From positions 124,001 through 188,000 of the forward strand of contig PKUK01000002.1 of the NCBI GenBank assembly GCA_002869535.1: 64,000 nucleotides of DNA, read 5' to 3'. This DNA comes from Arcobacter sp. GTDB taxonomy: Bacteria; Campylobacterota; Campylobacteria; Campylobacterales; Arcobacteraceae. Shown here one piece after another: positions 24,400 to 34,764 of the stretch. The position numbers were made by a program, and so were the translations under genes. Within the stretch, counting starts at the first letter, position 1, and each line of letters opens with the position of its first letter. Under the pieces are notes generated by a model. It saw only the letters and a list, made by a program, of their open reading frames with translations. It searched no databases and was not told where the DNA came from.

Positions 24400-25774
24400 T
24401 TTTACTTCTTTTTATTAGTTCATTAATTTTTGTTTCATAAAGTTTTGCAACTTCAAGATCTGTTGATTCAAATCTAGTTACAAGCACAGGTGTAGTATTT
24501 GAAGCTCTAACTAATCCCCAACCTTGTTCAAATATTATTCTTACACCATCAACTTCTATAATATCTAAGATTTTAGGAAAATCACTCCCTACTGTTATTA
24601 GATTTTTTTTAATTTGATGCATCAAATCAAACTTCTCTTCCTCTGTTGTTTCTACTTTTATCTCTTCGGTTGAATATACTTTTGGTAAAGAGTCTATCTC
24701 TTTATCTATATCCATACCATTATGGATAAGTTCTAAGAGTCTAAAAGTAGCATAAATTGCATCATCAAAACCATAATATCTATCATTGAAGAAGATGTGC
24801 CCAGATACCTCTGCTGCCATATCTGCATTTAGTTCTTTTAGTTTTACTTTTAGGTTTGAATGACCTGTTTTATACATAACAGCAGTTCCATTTTCATTGA
24901 TTCTGTCATACATAACTTGAGTACATTTTACTTCTCCAATGATTACTGGATTTTTCATAGTTTTTGCAAAAAGTAGTGCCATGATGTCACCTTTTACATT
25001 GTGCTTTTTAGTTAAAAATGCAATTCTATCAGCATCTCCATCATAAGCAAAACCATACTCATACTCACCTTTTAATTTTTCAATAACGTCTTTTAGGTTT
25101 TCCTCAACACTTGGATCTGGATGGTGGTTAGGAAATGTACCATCTGGCTCACAATAAAGAGCATCATAGTTTAGCTCTAAGGCATCTAAAATATCAGTTA
25201 AAACAGTATCTGCAACTCCATTTCCACAATCAATAATAAGCTTTTGTTTCATACCTTTTAAATGTGCAAACTCTTTAATCATATAGTTTTTATATAAGCT
25301 TTTTACATCTATTTCTTTAAAACTATCATTATCTTCGATAATCATATCTTGATTACTTGTGATTTCTTCACACATTGCATAGATATCTTCACCAAAGAAG
25401 GGTGCATTATTAATAGTTATTTTGAATCCATTATATGGACTTGCATTATGGCTACCTGTTATCATAACTGAGGCATTTGGCAAAACTGAATCAAACTCTT
25501 GAAAAGAGGCAAAATAATTAACTCCTGTTGCTACCATACCCATGCCTAAAACTTGGCAACCAGCTTTATTAAATCCAGATGTTAGGTAAGAAAAAAGTTC
25601 AGGAGAGTGAGTTCTAGCATCATAACCTATTACAACAATAGGTTTTGTAGTTTTTACTCTTTTGATAGTCTCTAGTCCTAGATAATATCCAATAAGTTTT
25701 GTACTTTGCTCATTTAGCTCATTCCCAACAATCCCTCTAATATCATACTCTCTAAAAATACTTTTATTTATCAC
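24368..25774 (-). CDS. Phosphomannomutase/phosphoglucomutase
   Basis: The 468-residue enzyme of the alpha-D-phosphohexomutase family moves phosphate between C1 and C6 of mannose or glucose. It has the phosphoserine loop MITGSHNASPYNG, the metal loop DGDADR and the sugar loop EVSGHIFF. The C-terminal phosphate loop RASNTTPVLVTRFES is present. It feeds LPS or capsule sugar synthesis (ManB/AlgC type). Confidence 0.92.
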   Translation of the reverse strand: MINKSIFREYDIRGIVGNELNEQSTKLIGYYLGLETIKRVKTTKPIVVIGYDARTHSPELFSYLTSGFNKAGCQVLGMGMVATGVNYFASFQEFDSVLPNASVMITGSHNASPYNGFKITINNAPFFGEDIYAMCEEITSNQDMIIEDNDSFKEIDVKSLYKNYMIKEFAHLKGMKQKLIIDCGNGVADTVLTDILDALELNYDALYCEPDGTFPNHHPDPSVEENLKDVIEKLKGEYEYGFAYDGDADRIAFLTKKHNVKGDIMALLFAKTMKNPVIIGEVKCTQVMYDRINENGTAVMYKTGHSNLKVKLKELNADMAAEVSGHIFFNDRYYGFDDAIYATFRLLELIHNGMDIDKEIDSLPKVYSTEEIKVETTEEEKFDLMHQIKKNLITVGSDFPKILDIIEVDGVRIIFEQGWGLVRASNTTPVLVTRFESTDLEVAKLYETKINELIKRSKNELNNSSNKA

Positions 25775-25849
25775 TTATCTACCCTATTTTTTTATAGATT
25801 ATAACTAAAAATTATTTTATGGAAGATTTATTAAATTTTTTTATTTATT

Positions 25850-26785
25850 ATGATAAACTTTATTATGCAAAAATTATTAATAATAATTACTCTTATTTCA
25901 TCTCTTTATTCTTCTGATTTAATATCACCTATTCCCACAAATGAAGATTATGATATAAATAAAGCACTTCTTGGGAAAAAATTATTTCACGAAAAAAGAT
26001 TAAGTGTTGATAATACAATATCTTGTGCTTCTTGCCACATAATAACTGAAGGTTGTGATGATAATAGGAAGTTTTCTATTGGAGTTAATAACAAAAAAGG
26101 AAATGTAAACTCTCCAACTGTATTAAACTCAAGATACAACCTTTCGCAGTTTTGGGATGGGAGAGCAAAGGATTTAAAAGAACAAGCCCTTGGACCTATT
26201 CATAATCCTCTTGAAATGAACAATGATTTCAAAAATATTATAAGTAAACTGAAAAATGATGATTATTATAAAAATGCTTTTAAAATCTACAAAGATGGCA
26301 TGACCCAAGATAATATTTTAGATGCAATAGTAGAGTTTGAAAAAGCCCTAGTAACACCACACTCAAAGTTTGATAGATATTTATTAGGGGATAAAGACAT
26401 TTTATCAACTGAAGAAAAAGAGGGCTTTGAACTCTTTAAAGATTATGGTTGTATATCTTGTCATAATGGAGTTAATATTGGTGGAAATCTTTATCAAAAG
26501 ATGGGCATTATAAAAGAGTATAAAATTAAATCAGGCAATTTAGGTAGATATAATGTCACTAAAAATGAAGAAGATAAATACTATTTTAAAGTTCCAACAC
26601 TAAGAAATATAGAACATACCTCTCCTTATATGCATGATGGTTCTGAGGAGAATTTAAAAGAGACAATAAAAGTGATGATTGAGTATCAAGTGGGGATTAT
26701 TCCAACTGATGAAGAGATATATAAAATTGAACTCTTTTTAAAAACATTAAATGGGAATACTCCGGTTATTATGGTTGATGAATGA
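25850..26785 (+). CDS. Di-haem cytochrome c peroxidase
   Basis: This periplasmic enzyme reduces H2O2 with electrons from cytochrome c. The 311-residue protein has a signal peptide (starting MINFIMQKLLIIITLISSLYS; a second Met at codon 6 is also possible), two haem sites CASCH and CISCH, and the CCP/MauG motif GRAKDLKEQALGPIHNP. It overlaps the next kinase gene by ATGA. Confidence 0.9.
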   Translation: MINFIMQKLLIIITLISSLYSSDLISPIPTNEDYDINKALLGKKLFHEKRLSVDNTISCASCHIITEGCDDNRKFSIGVNNKKGNVNSPTVLNSRYNLSQFWDGRAKDLKEQALGPIHNPLEMNNDFKNIISKLKNDDYYKNAFKIYKDGMTQDNILDAIVEFEKALVTPHSKFDRYLLGDKDILSTEEKEGFELFKDYGCISCHNGVNIGGNLYQKMGIIKEYKIKSGNLGRYNVTKNEEDKYYFKVPTLRNIEHTSPYMHDGSEENLKETIKVMIEYQVGIIPTDEEIYKIELFLKTLNGNTPVIMVDE

Positions 26786-28701
26786 AAAGTACATATTTTG
26801 TTGCACTGTTTTTTTTATTGTTAATTAGTAGTTTGATATATAATGTTGTAGAAGATAATAGAAGAGTAAATAACTATTTTGATTTTGATGAATATATAGC
26901 AGATATTGTAATAATAGATAATAATTTTAACAAGTTTATAGGTAGTGATATTGGATTTATAAATTTTGATTTTATAAATGACCAAATTGAAAGAGCTAAC
27001 TTTAATATAAATAAGATAGAAGAAGCAAATATTTTTAATAATATTGCAGATAGAAGTTTAAAAAAAGAGTTTTTATCTATAGCAGAGTTATTAAAAAAGA
27101 AAATGAGAATAGTTGAAAGATTAAAATCTCATAATGCTATTTTAAATAATTCACTTAGAAATAACATAAAAATCATTGAACATATTGAAGATAAAAGATA
27201 TTTAAATATTTTTGTAAAAATAGTAGCACTAAATTTTAATTCTGAGCAATCAATGGATTCCTTAAAAAAACAGCTTGAAGAAATTACTCCAAAAAATAAG
27301 TTTCAAGAGCTTTTTTTAGTGCATAGTAAGATTATACTCAAAAAGATGAAAGAGTATAAAGCACTAAAATAGGATGGCTCAGTATTAGCTTTTGGAAGAG
27401 AGTTAGAGAGTTTTGAGAAGAACTATTCTAGTCATACTAAAGAGTTGATTTTAGGAATAAAAAATATAATTTTAGCCCTTCTTCTTTTGCTATCTATTTT
27501 AATATTTGGATTTTTGTATTATTCATATAAGGTTTTAAAAAGTCAACTAGAACTAAAAAGATTTAAAAATGCAGTTGATAACTCCAACAATTTTGTTGTA
27601 GTTACAGATAAAGATAAAAAAATAAAATATATAAATAAGAGTATGTCTTCAGTTACTGGGTATAGTCTAAATGAAGTTATAGATAAAACACCAGCTATTT
27701 TTGCTGCAGGAATTATCCCAGAAGATTATTATAAAAAGATGAATGAAGCTATTTATTCAGGGGAAAAATGGACAGGTGAATTTATAAATAAAAATAAAGA
27801 GGGTAATATTATTTATGAAAAAGCAACAATCTCTCCTATTTTTAATGAAAAAGGTAAAATAGAAGAGTTTTTAGCAATTAAACAAGATATTACCAAAGAA
27901 AAAGAGATATTAAAATCTCTTAAAGAAAAAGATCACAGGTTAACTCAACAAGCCAGAATGGTAATTATGAATGAGATATTAAACTCTATTGCACATCAAT
28001 GGAGGCAACCTTTATCTATAATCTCAACAGCTGCAAGTGGATTACTTATACACAAAGAGTATGGTACTTTAAATGATAAGTTATTTACGGACTTAGCTGA
28101 TTCTATTATGAATAACTCTCAATATCTATCTCAAACTATAGATAATTTCAAATCATTTTTTAAAACAGGTAATGATGTGACTATATTTAATATAAAAAAT
28201 AGTCTTGATAAGTCTTATAAACTAATAGAGTATAGACTTAGTAATCTTGAAATAAAATATATTTTTAATTGTGATGATGACTCTATTGTATTAAAGGGAA
28301 TCGAAAATGACCTAATACAAGTTTTTGTAAATATTTTAAATAACTCTATGGATGCTTTAGAGAACTTAGGAAGTAGACCAAAACTTATTTTAATAGATAT
28401 AAGTAAAGATGAAAACAATGTTTATATAAAAATCAAAGATAATGCATTGGGAGTTAGTGAAGAGGTTATAAATAAGATATTTGAACCATATTTTACCACA
28501 AAACACAATTTTCAAGGAACTGGTATGGGATTATATATTTCTCATCAAATTATATCAGATCAGTTTAAGGGTAAGATTTCTTTAGAAAACACAGGATTCT
28601 CTTGGGAAAAAGCTCAGTATACAGGGGTAGAGTGTCTTATTACAATCCCACTTTTAGATGATAATTTTGAAAATGAAAGACCTACTTTAGGGACAAATTA
28701 G
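26782..28701 (+). pseudogene. Sensor histidine kinase with an in-frame TAG
   Basis: The frame codes a membrane helix, a long helical periplasmic domain (DAHL-like), a second helix (NIILALLLLLSILIFGFLYY), a PAS domain (FVVVTDKDKKIKYINKSMSSVTGY), an H-box IAHQWRQPLSII and an ATPase domain with GTGMGLYISHQI. A TAG at 27370-27372 interrupts it inside the sensor domain; 24 more in-frame codons lead to the TTG at 27445. Reading through gives one complete kinase of about 639 residues. Without it, the catalytic part would lack its input domain. It is coupled to the peroxidase gene, so the signal may be oxidative or respiratory. Confidence 0.75.
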
Positions 28702-28718
28702 AACTATCTAATTTGTCC
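28691..28718. terminator. Bidirectional terminator between the kinase and proA
   Basis: Perfect 12-bp arms (GGACAAATTAGA with its complement, loop ACTA) contain both stop codons of the converging genes. Confidence 0.8.
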
Positions 28719-29936
28719 ATTACCATAAATCTTAAATTTAAATGTTGTTAAATCATTGATTCCCATTGGTCCTCTTGAGTGAAGTTTATTAGTAGAAATC
28801 CCAACCTCAGCACCTAGTCCAAAAGCACCACCATCTGTAAATCTTGTACTTGCATTTGCATATACACAAGCAGAATCTACTTCATTTAGGAATTTATTTA
28901 CGCTACTATAGTTTTCACTAATAATTGCCTCAGAGTGACCAGAACCATATTTCGCAATATGTGAGATAGCCTCATCCATATCTTTTACAACTTTAATAGA
29001 TAAGATATTTGCTAAATACTCTGTATCATAATCATTTTCACTTGCACAGTGAATATCTATGTATTCTCTTGTATTACTACAACCTCGCAGTTCTGTATCA
29101 TTTTGCATAAAAGCTTCATGTAATGGAGGTAAAATATATGCTGCTACATCTTTATGAATTAATAGTGTTTCTAAAGCATTACAAGCACTTGGTCTAGAGC
29201 ATTTAGCATTTATAGAAATAGAGATTGCCTTTTCATGATTTGCATCTTTATCAATATAAGTATGACATACTCCCTTATCATGTTTTATAACAGGAACACT
29301 AGAGTTTTCACTTACATATTTTATTAGTGCTTCTCCACCTCTTGGAATGATTAAGTCAACATATTTATCTTCTTTTATTAACTTTGCCACACCCTCTCTT
29401 GAAGAGTCAGGTAGTAAAGATATAGCGTTTTGTGGAAGACCATTATTATCTAAGACTGTTCGTAAAATAGTTGCTATTGCTTTATTTGAATGTTCAGCCT
29501 CTTTTCCACCTTTTAAAACACAAACATTTCCACTTTTAAAACATAAAGCGGCTGTATCACTAGTAACATTTGGTCTACTCTCATAAATGATTCCAATTAC
29601 TCCAATAGGAATAGATATCTTTTGAATATTTAATTCATCTTCAGTAATCCAACCCTCAAGTGTTCTTCCAACAGGGTCTTTTAGCATGGCTATTTCTTTT
29701 ATAGCTTTTGCCATACCCATAACTCTATCTCCTGTTAAAAGTAATCTATCCATCAATGCTGCATCTAGATTATTTACTCTTCCATTTTCCATATCTTTTT
29801 TATTATGGCTAATAATATAATCACAGTGCTCAATTATGGCATCTGCCATCTCATTAAGTACTTTGTTTTTTATTTCACCACTTAGTGTTGAGATATGTCT
29901 GCTTGTTTTTTTTGCTTCTACTAAAAATTGTTGCAT
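28704..29936 (-). CDS. proA: Gamma-glutamyl phosphate reductase
   Basis: ProA reduces gamma-glutamyl phosphate to the semialdehyde in proline synthesis. The 410-residue protein belongs to the aldehyde dehydrogenase fold, with GVIGIIYESRPNVT, the GGKEAEHSNKAI NADP loop, and the catalytic Cys in CSRPSACNALETLL. No proB is nearby. It is a single gene on the minus strand. Confidence 0.95.
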   Translation of the reverse strand: MQQFLVEAKKTSRHISTLSGEIKNKVLNEMADAIIEHCDYIISHNKKDMENGRVNNLDAALMDRLLLTGDRVMGMAKAIKEIAMLKDPVGRTLEGWITEDELNIQKISIPIGVIGIIYESRPNVTSDTAALCFKSGNVCVLKGGKEAEHSNKAIATILRTVLDNNGLPQNAISLLPDSSREGVAKLIKEDKYVDLIIPRGGEALIKYVSENSSVPVIKHDKGVCHTYIDKDANHEKAISISINAKCSRPSACNALETLLIHKDVAAYILPPLHEAFMQNDTELRGCSNTREYIDIHCASENDYDTEYLANILSIKVVKDMDEAISHIAKYGSGHSEAIISENYSSVNKFLNEVDSACVYANASTRFTDGGAFGLGAEVGISTNKLHSRGPMGINDLTTFKFKIYGNGQIR

Positions 29937-29991
29937 GAGACTCTCTTTTTATATTTAGTATAAATTTTCTCTATTTTATCCAAAAAAATCT

Positions 29992-31932
29992 TTATATATT
30001 TTTCTCAACATCTATAATTGTATTTTTTAAGATATTTATTATATTATTTTTATCAATTTGATTTAGGTCCAAAATAAGGTTAAATCCAGTTTGTTCTTCT
30101 ATTATTGTACTATTATTACCACTTGAGATTACTTCATAAGTCTGTATAGGATGAGCTATACCTTTTATTTGTAACTCCTCTTTTTTTGTACATTTAATAG
30201 TATCTTTAATTAGTGTGTAAGTTTCACTTGATATTAAAATTTGATCAGGTCTTGCATTTGATTCCAATCTTGAGGCTAAATTTACAACCCCTCCAATAAT
30301 AGTATAATCAAGTCTATTTTTAGAACCAAAGTTTCCAACTGTACAGTAACCACTATTTATCCCCATTCTTATATGAAAAGGTTTACTAATCCCATCTTTT
30401 TGCCATTTAATACGTAGTTTACTCATCTCTTCTTTCATCTGGATTGCCATATTCATACAAGAAATAGCATCTTGTGCTTTTCCATTTGAAAGAGGATCTC
30501 CAAAGAAGACCATGATACTATCCCCAATATACTTATCAATTGTTCCACCATGTTTTATTGCAACAGTGGACATAATATCTAGGTATTCATTTAAAATCTC
30601 AGTTAAGGTTTCTGTTTCAACACTATCCGTTATATCGGTAAAGCCTTTAATATCTGAGAAAAACACTGTTAAGTATTTTCTTTTAGATTCTATTTGTACA
30701 TCTTGTTTTCCACTAAAGATTGACTCGAAAAGTTGAGGTGAAAGGTATTTGGCAAGTTTGTTTGATAGATTTTCTAATATATCTTTTTGTTTTTGGATAT
30801 TTACTAGAGCTCCTTGTAATTCGTTTGTTCTAAGTTTGATTTTCTCTTCTAGGGTATTTTGATGCTCTTCAATATTTTGAGCCATATTATTAAAAGTTGT
30901 AGCAATTTCACTAAACTCTTTATCCTCTTTTATAACTATAGTTGAACTATAATCTCCATCTTTTAATCTTTTAACTCCACTATTTAATTTTTGTATGATA
31001 CTAGTAAGTTTAGATGAGATATATAGTGTTAAGGCAATTGTTATTAGAATAATTGTAATAACTAAAATTAGTTCTATAAAAGAGATTTTACTTAAAAATT
31101 GTTCTGCAACTTCTTCTATTTTTATCTCTATTGAGCTAGATTCATCTCTATTTTCTTTTAGAATTTTTATAAGCTTGGTAGTCAGAATTTTTTCTTCTTT
31201 TTCAATATTGTGAATATTTATAGCCAAGTTACCCATGATTTCTACGGTTTCTTTGTACCCTGTAAAAAGAGGAAGAATTTTTAACCTATCGTTTTTTCTT
31301 AGCTCTAAAATAATTTCATCAATAGAGTTTGTCCACTTTTGAAATGTTTCCATATCCCTATGTTGATAAAGAGTCTCTTTACTGTAATATCTAAGGTTTC
31401 CAAACTCTTGTATAAGTTTTAAGTTGGTTGTTTTAAATATAAGTTCTTGAAGTAGTTTTCTCTTCTCATTCTCTTCTGGATAGATTTTAGAAAATAGGTC
31501 ATTATGATAGATGTGTTTGTTTTGAAACTTATAAATATCATCAAATATAAGTTCGATTGCATGTTCATTTTCAAAGAGATTGTTTAATGATTTTGAGATA
31601 TTTTGATTTTGACGAATATTGGGTAAAATATAATCAATTAAATCTTTGTGATCTTTTTTAGTTATATCTTCCCTTAGTAATTCAAAATCATTTTCGAAGC
31701 TAATAAATTTTTCTTTTATATTTTTTAGTTTTTCTAATGAATTTTCTATTGTGACTAAGTTAATTAATTCATTCATATCTTCTTGAATATTGATTAACCT
31801 AGAAACCTGTTTTGCAAAACTAGAGTTTTCTTTCATATGGTATGTTGTTATCATACTCAATGAACTAATTGATATAATAAAAGCAACTAGAATCACAAAA
31901 CTAAAAATTACTTTTTTTCTTATATTCATCAA
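29992..31932 (-). CDS. Membrane adenylate/guanylate cyclase with HAMP domain
   Basis: The 646-residue protein has a first membrane helix, a long helical periplasmic domain, a second membrane helix (about 275-300), a HAMP domain, a coiled coil (EEKIKLRTNELQGALVNIQKQ) and a class III cyclase domain from about 425: VFFSDIKGFTDITDSVE, GDSIMVFFGDP, RMGINSGYCTVGNFGSKNRLDYTIIGGVVNLASRLES. Metal-binding Asp residues are present. It likely makes cAMP in response to a periplasmic or membrane signal. Confidence 0.88.
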   Translation of the reverse strand: MMNIRKKVIFSFVILVAFIISISSLSMITTYHMKENSSFAKQVSRLINIQEDMNELINLVTIENSLEKLKNIKEKFISFENDFELLREDITKKDHKDLIDYILPNIRQNQNISKSLNNLFENEHAIELIFDDIYKFQNKHIYHNDLFSKIYPEENEKRKLLQELIFKTTNLKLIQEFGNLRYYSKETLYQHRDMETFQKWTNSIDEIILELRKNDRLKILPLFTGYKETVEIMGNLAINIHNIEKEEKILTTKLIKILKENRDESSSIEIKIEEVAEQFLSKISFIELILVITIILITIALTLYISSKLTSIIQKLNSGVKRLKDGDYSSTIVIKEDKEFSEIATTFNNMAQNIEEHQNTLEEKIKLRTNELQGALVNIQKQKDILENLSNKLAKYLSPQLFESIFSGKQDVQIESKRKYLTVFFSDIKGFTDITDSVETETLTEILNEYLDIMSTVAIKHGGTIDKYIGDSIMVFFGDPLSNGKAQDAISCMNMAIQMKEEMSKLRIKWQKDGISKPFHIRMGINSGYCTVGNFGSKNRLDYTIIGGVVNLASRLESNARPDQILISSETYTLIKDTIKCTKKEELQIKGIAHPIQTYEVISSGNNSTIIEEQTGFNLILDLNQIDKNNIINILKNTIIDVEKNI

Positions 31933-31969
31933 GTCCCTTTAATTTTTTAAATTAGTAGACTTAATAATA

Positions 31970-32944
31970 TTATATTTTAACTAAATATCTTCCTGATGCT
32001 TTTCCTGCAATAAGAGACTCATATGCTACTTTTATCTCATCAAGTGTAATTTCATTTGTAAGTTTTTCTAAAGTATCTATTTTAAAATCACCTGCAATTT
32101 TTTCCCAAGCTGCAATTTTTTTCTCTATTTTACACTCTACAGAATCAATTCCTATAAGTCTAACACCTCTTAATATGAATGGAAAAACATTTGTATTTAA
32201 TTCAAAAGAAGAAGTTAATCCACAACAAGTTGCAACTCCATCGTATTTAATAACCTTTAAAGCCTCTGCTAAAATATTCCCTCCAACAGTATCAATTACA
32301 CCATCATATTTTTCGCTACCCATTGGTCTTTTATTTTCAACATCAAACTCATTTCTTAGTATCACTTCACTAGCACCCAAATCTTTCAAAAATGGTATTT
32401 TATCCTCTTTTCCACTAATAGCAGTTGTACTAAATCCAAGTTTATGTAGTATACTTATGGCTATGCTTCCAACTCCACCTGTGGCACCTGTTACTAAAAT
32501 ATTACCTTTTGTGATACCATTATTAAGTAATTCATTAACACTTAAAGCAGCTGTTAATCCAGCAGTTCCATATATCATAATCTCTCTATCACTTATAGTT
32601 TCTGGAATTTTAACTACCCAAGAATCTGGTACTTTTACAAACTCTTGATGACCACCATCTGTGTTCATTCCCATATCATATCCAGTTACTAAAACTTTTT
32701 CTCCTACAGCAAATTTAGCTGAATTTGATTTTTCAACTACACCTGCAACATCAATACCTGTTACATGTGGAAAATTTCTTGTAACTCCTGGATTTCCAAC
32801 AGAACTTAGTGCATCTTTATAATTTAGTGATGAATAAGTTGCTTTTATTAAAACTTCATTTTCAGAAATCTCTGGAACCTCTATATCTTTTATCCCTGAT
32901 TCAAATTTTTTATCTTCTATTTTTTCTACTATATATGCTTTCAT
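31970..32944 (-). CDS. YhdH/AcuI-type NADPH acrylyl-CoA reductase
   Basis: The 324-residue zinc-free medium-chain reductase starts MKAYIVEKIE and has the NADPH loop VTGATGGVGSIAISIL and the AcuI/YhdH motif SYSSLNYKDALSSVGNPGVTRNFPHVTGID. AcuI-like enzymes detoxify acrylyl-CoA; the substrate here is not proven. It is divergent from the HxlR regulator at 33051, which likely controls it. Confidence 0.87.
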   Translation of the reverse strand: MKAYIVEKIEDKKFESGIKDIEVPEISENEVLIKATYSSLNYKDALSSVGNPGVTRNFPHVTGIDVAGVVEKSNSAKFAVGEKVLVTGYDMGMNTDGGHQEFVKVPDSWVVKIPETISDREIMIYGTAGLTAALSVNELLNNGITKGNILVTGATGGVGSIAISILHKLGFSTTAISGKEDKIPFLKDLGASEVILRNEFDVENKRPMGSEKYDGVIDTVGGNILAEALKVIKYDGVATCCGLTSSFELNTNVFPFILRGVRLIGIDSVECKIEKKIAAWEKIAGDFKIDTLEKLTNEITLDEIKVAYESLIAGKASGRYLVKI

Positions 32945-33021
32945 TTCTTTCTCCTATTTACTTATACTGAAACTTTAGCTAAAATTAGACAAAAGAACAA
33001 GAACATACAAAAAGAATAGGT

Positions 33022-33039
33022 ACTATCTAAAAGTATAGT
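33022..33039. promoter_or_regulatory. Possible HxlR operator
   Basis: ACTAT and ATAGT, 8 bp apart, lie 12 bp before the HxlR start in the 106-bp divergent region. HxlR regulators bind such short imperfect dyads next to promoters. Support is only position and weak symmetry. Confidence 0.3.
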
Positions 33040-33050
33040 TAGGAAAGAAC

Positions 33051-33383
33051 ATGGTTAAAAAAATTGAAAATAGTATTATTGATAAGTGTCCTGTAGAGAC
33101 GGCACTTGATGCCTTATCAGGGAAGTGGAAAATTCTTATTTTATGGTATTTAAGAGCTGAGAAAAAAAGATTTAATGAATTAGAAAAACTTCTTCCACGA
33201 ACAACTCAAAAGATGTTAATTCAGAAATTAAGAGAGTTAGAAGAGGATGGAATTGTGCATAGAGAGGTTTATCCAGTAGTTCCTCCTAAAGTGGAGTACT
33301 CTTTAACTGAATATGGGCAAACCCTAAAACCAATCTTAAAACAGCTATATTTATGGGGAGAAATCCATAAAAATAAGAAATAA
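33051..33383 (+). CDS. HxlR-family transcriptional regulator
   Basis: The 110-residue winged-helix protein has the HxlR pattern [22 protein letters not shown]...[10 protein letters not shown]...[38 protein letters not shown]. The Cys at residue 11 is the redox or electrophile sensor position in HxlR/HypR/YodB members. It is divergent from the acrylyl-CoA reductase gene, so regulation by reactive electrophiles is a plausible inference. Confidence 0.9.
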   Translation: MVKKIENSIIDKCPVETALDALSGKWKILILWYLRAEKKRFNELEKLLPRTTQKMLIQKLRELEEDGIVHREVYPVVPPKVEYSLTEYGQTLKPILKQLYLWGEIHKNKK

Positions 33384-33465
33384 ATTTATTTTTTTTATTA
33401 GTTTTATTTTGAAGTAAGTTTTTAAAACTTATTGATAGAATATCTCAAAAATAACGGTTTAAATT

Positions 33466-34080
33466 ATGAATTCTAAAAAAGTACTAATATTAGATGAGTC
33501 CAAGATATCTAAAGAGAGACTTGTTTTTTTAACTGCTAGTATAACAAACTTTGAAATTGATACTCCAACTGATGTTGAGAGTGCAAAAGAGTTATTTGAT
33601 AATCACCCTTATGAGTTTATTGTACTTGAGCATAATTGTAAAATGTCAAATGAATTTATGACATATGTATTGAGTTTAAATTCAAAACAAAAAATGATTT
33701 TCTTAAGTGATAGTATCAATTGTCCCGTAGATTGTGATACTTGTGTAGACACATTCAAATTTGTTAGACTATTAAAACCAATAAGTATTGATAATATTGT
33801 AAAATATTTGTTAAATGGTGATGATGAAAATTTTATTTGCCCAAATAAATATAGATTTGATAATATAGATAGCTTAGAAAAACTTTATGATTTTATCTAT
33901 TTGGATGAAAACTGCTTTTTTACAGAAAAAGAGATAAAAGATGATGTTTTATATATAAAAACAAATGTAAGTGGACCTTTACGGTTTGATGAATTGGCAA
34001 AAATTGAAGATAATGTAAATGAAAAATATTTTAATCTAACTTTTACAGAAGACAATAATATTGCTATAACTCAGCTTTAA
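33466..34080 (+). CDS. Atypical response-regulator-like protein
   Basis: The first 115 residues of 204 follow a receiver fold: VLILDES with acidic pair D10-E11, VLEHN with Glu55 where the phosphorylated Asp normally is, Ser81 and the Lys104 of LLKPIS. Glu at the phosphosite argues against phosphorylation and may mimic it. The C-terminal 90 residues match nothing I know. No kinase is adjacent. Its end overlaps the FetB-like gene by 17 bp, converging. Confidence 0.55.
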   Translation: MNSKKVLILDESKISKERLVFLTASITNFEIDTPTDVESAKELFDNHPYEFIVLEHNCKMSNEFMTYVLSLNSKQKMIFLSDSINCPVDCDTCVDTFKFVRLLKPISIDNIVKYLLNGDDENFICPNKYRFDNIDSLEKLYDFIYLDENCFFTEKEIKDDVLYIKTNVSGPLRFDELAKIEDNVNEKYFNLTFTEDNNIAITQL

Positions 34081-34762
34081 CTTTTTTTAATAAAAAATAA
34101 ACCATTGTACTAATTCCCGCACTTGAGATTACCATGGTCATTATCATTATTTGATATCTTACTGCAATTAAAGGATCCACTCCAGAGAGTATTTGCCCTG
34201 TCATCATTCCAGGAAGCGATACTAGTCCAACGGCAAGCAAAGAGTTTATTTGAGGTATCATACAGGCTTTAAATGCTATCTCTCTAGCTTTTTCAAAGAT
34301 AACATCTCTACTTATCTCTTTTTCATATCTCTCAATTGCTATAGATAGAGCATTCATAGTATTTGCAAATATCATCCCAGCAATTGGTATTACAAATCTT
34401 GGTTCATAAAACTCTTCTAAATCAAGTACAAAACCTACAATTAAAACAAGATGAATAAGTCCTGATATTCCAATAGATATGAAAATAAAAGAATAGTGTT
34501 TTATTGATCTATCTTGGGTATTTCTAAGAGCTATCCAAGTGGATACACTAACCATAAATAAAATAATAAGTAATCCAATGAAATTATCTTTTTTTTCAAA
34601 TAAAAGAATAAGAAAATATCCTATTAAAAGTAGTTGAAAAACCATTCTAATAGTTGATATGAGTATTTCATATTTGTCGTTTGTCCATTTATGGTAATAG
34701 TACCAAACAATTAAAAGGGGAATAAGTGTTAATGATAGGTTAAAAAATGGTATTGTCTGCAT
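34064..34762 (-). CDS. FetB/UPF0014-family ABC transporter permease
   Basis: The 232-residue membrane protein has about seven helices and the family segments VIPIAGMIFANTMNALSIAIERYEKE and GLVSLPGMMTGQILSGVDPLIAVRYQIMIM. E. coli FetAB exports iron and related proteins are linked to metal resistance. The matching ATPase FetA is not next to it, so it must work with a distant subunit. It lies 2 bp from gpsA. Confidence 0.82.
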   Translation of the reverse strand: MQTIPFFNLSLTLIPLLIVWYYYHKWTNDKYEILISTIRMVFQLLLIGYFLILLFEKKDNFIGLLIILFMVSVSTWIALRNTQDRSIKHYSFIFISIGISGLIHLVLIVGFVLDLEEFYEPRFVIPIAGMIFANTMNALSIAIERYEKEISRDVIFEKAREIAFKACMIPQINSLLAVGLVSLPGMMTGQILSGVDPLIAVRYQIMIMTMVISSAGISTMVYFLLKKVKAEL

Positions 34763-34764
34763 TT

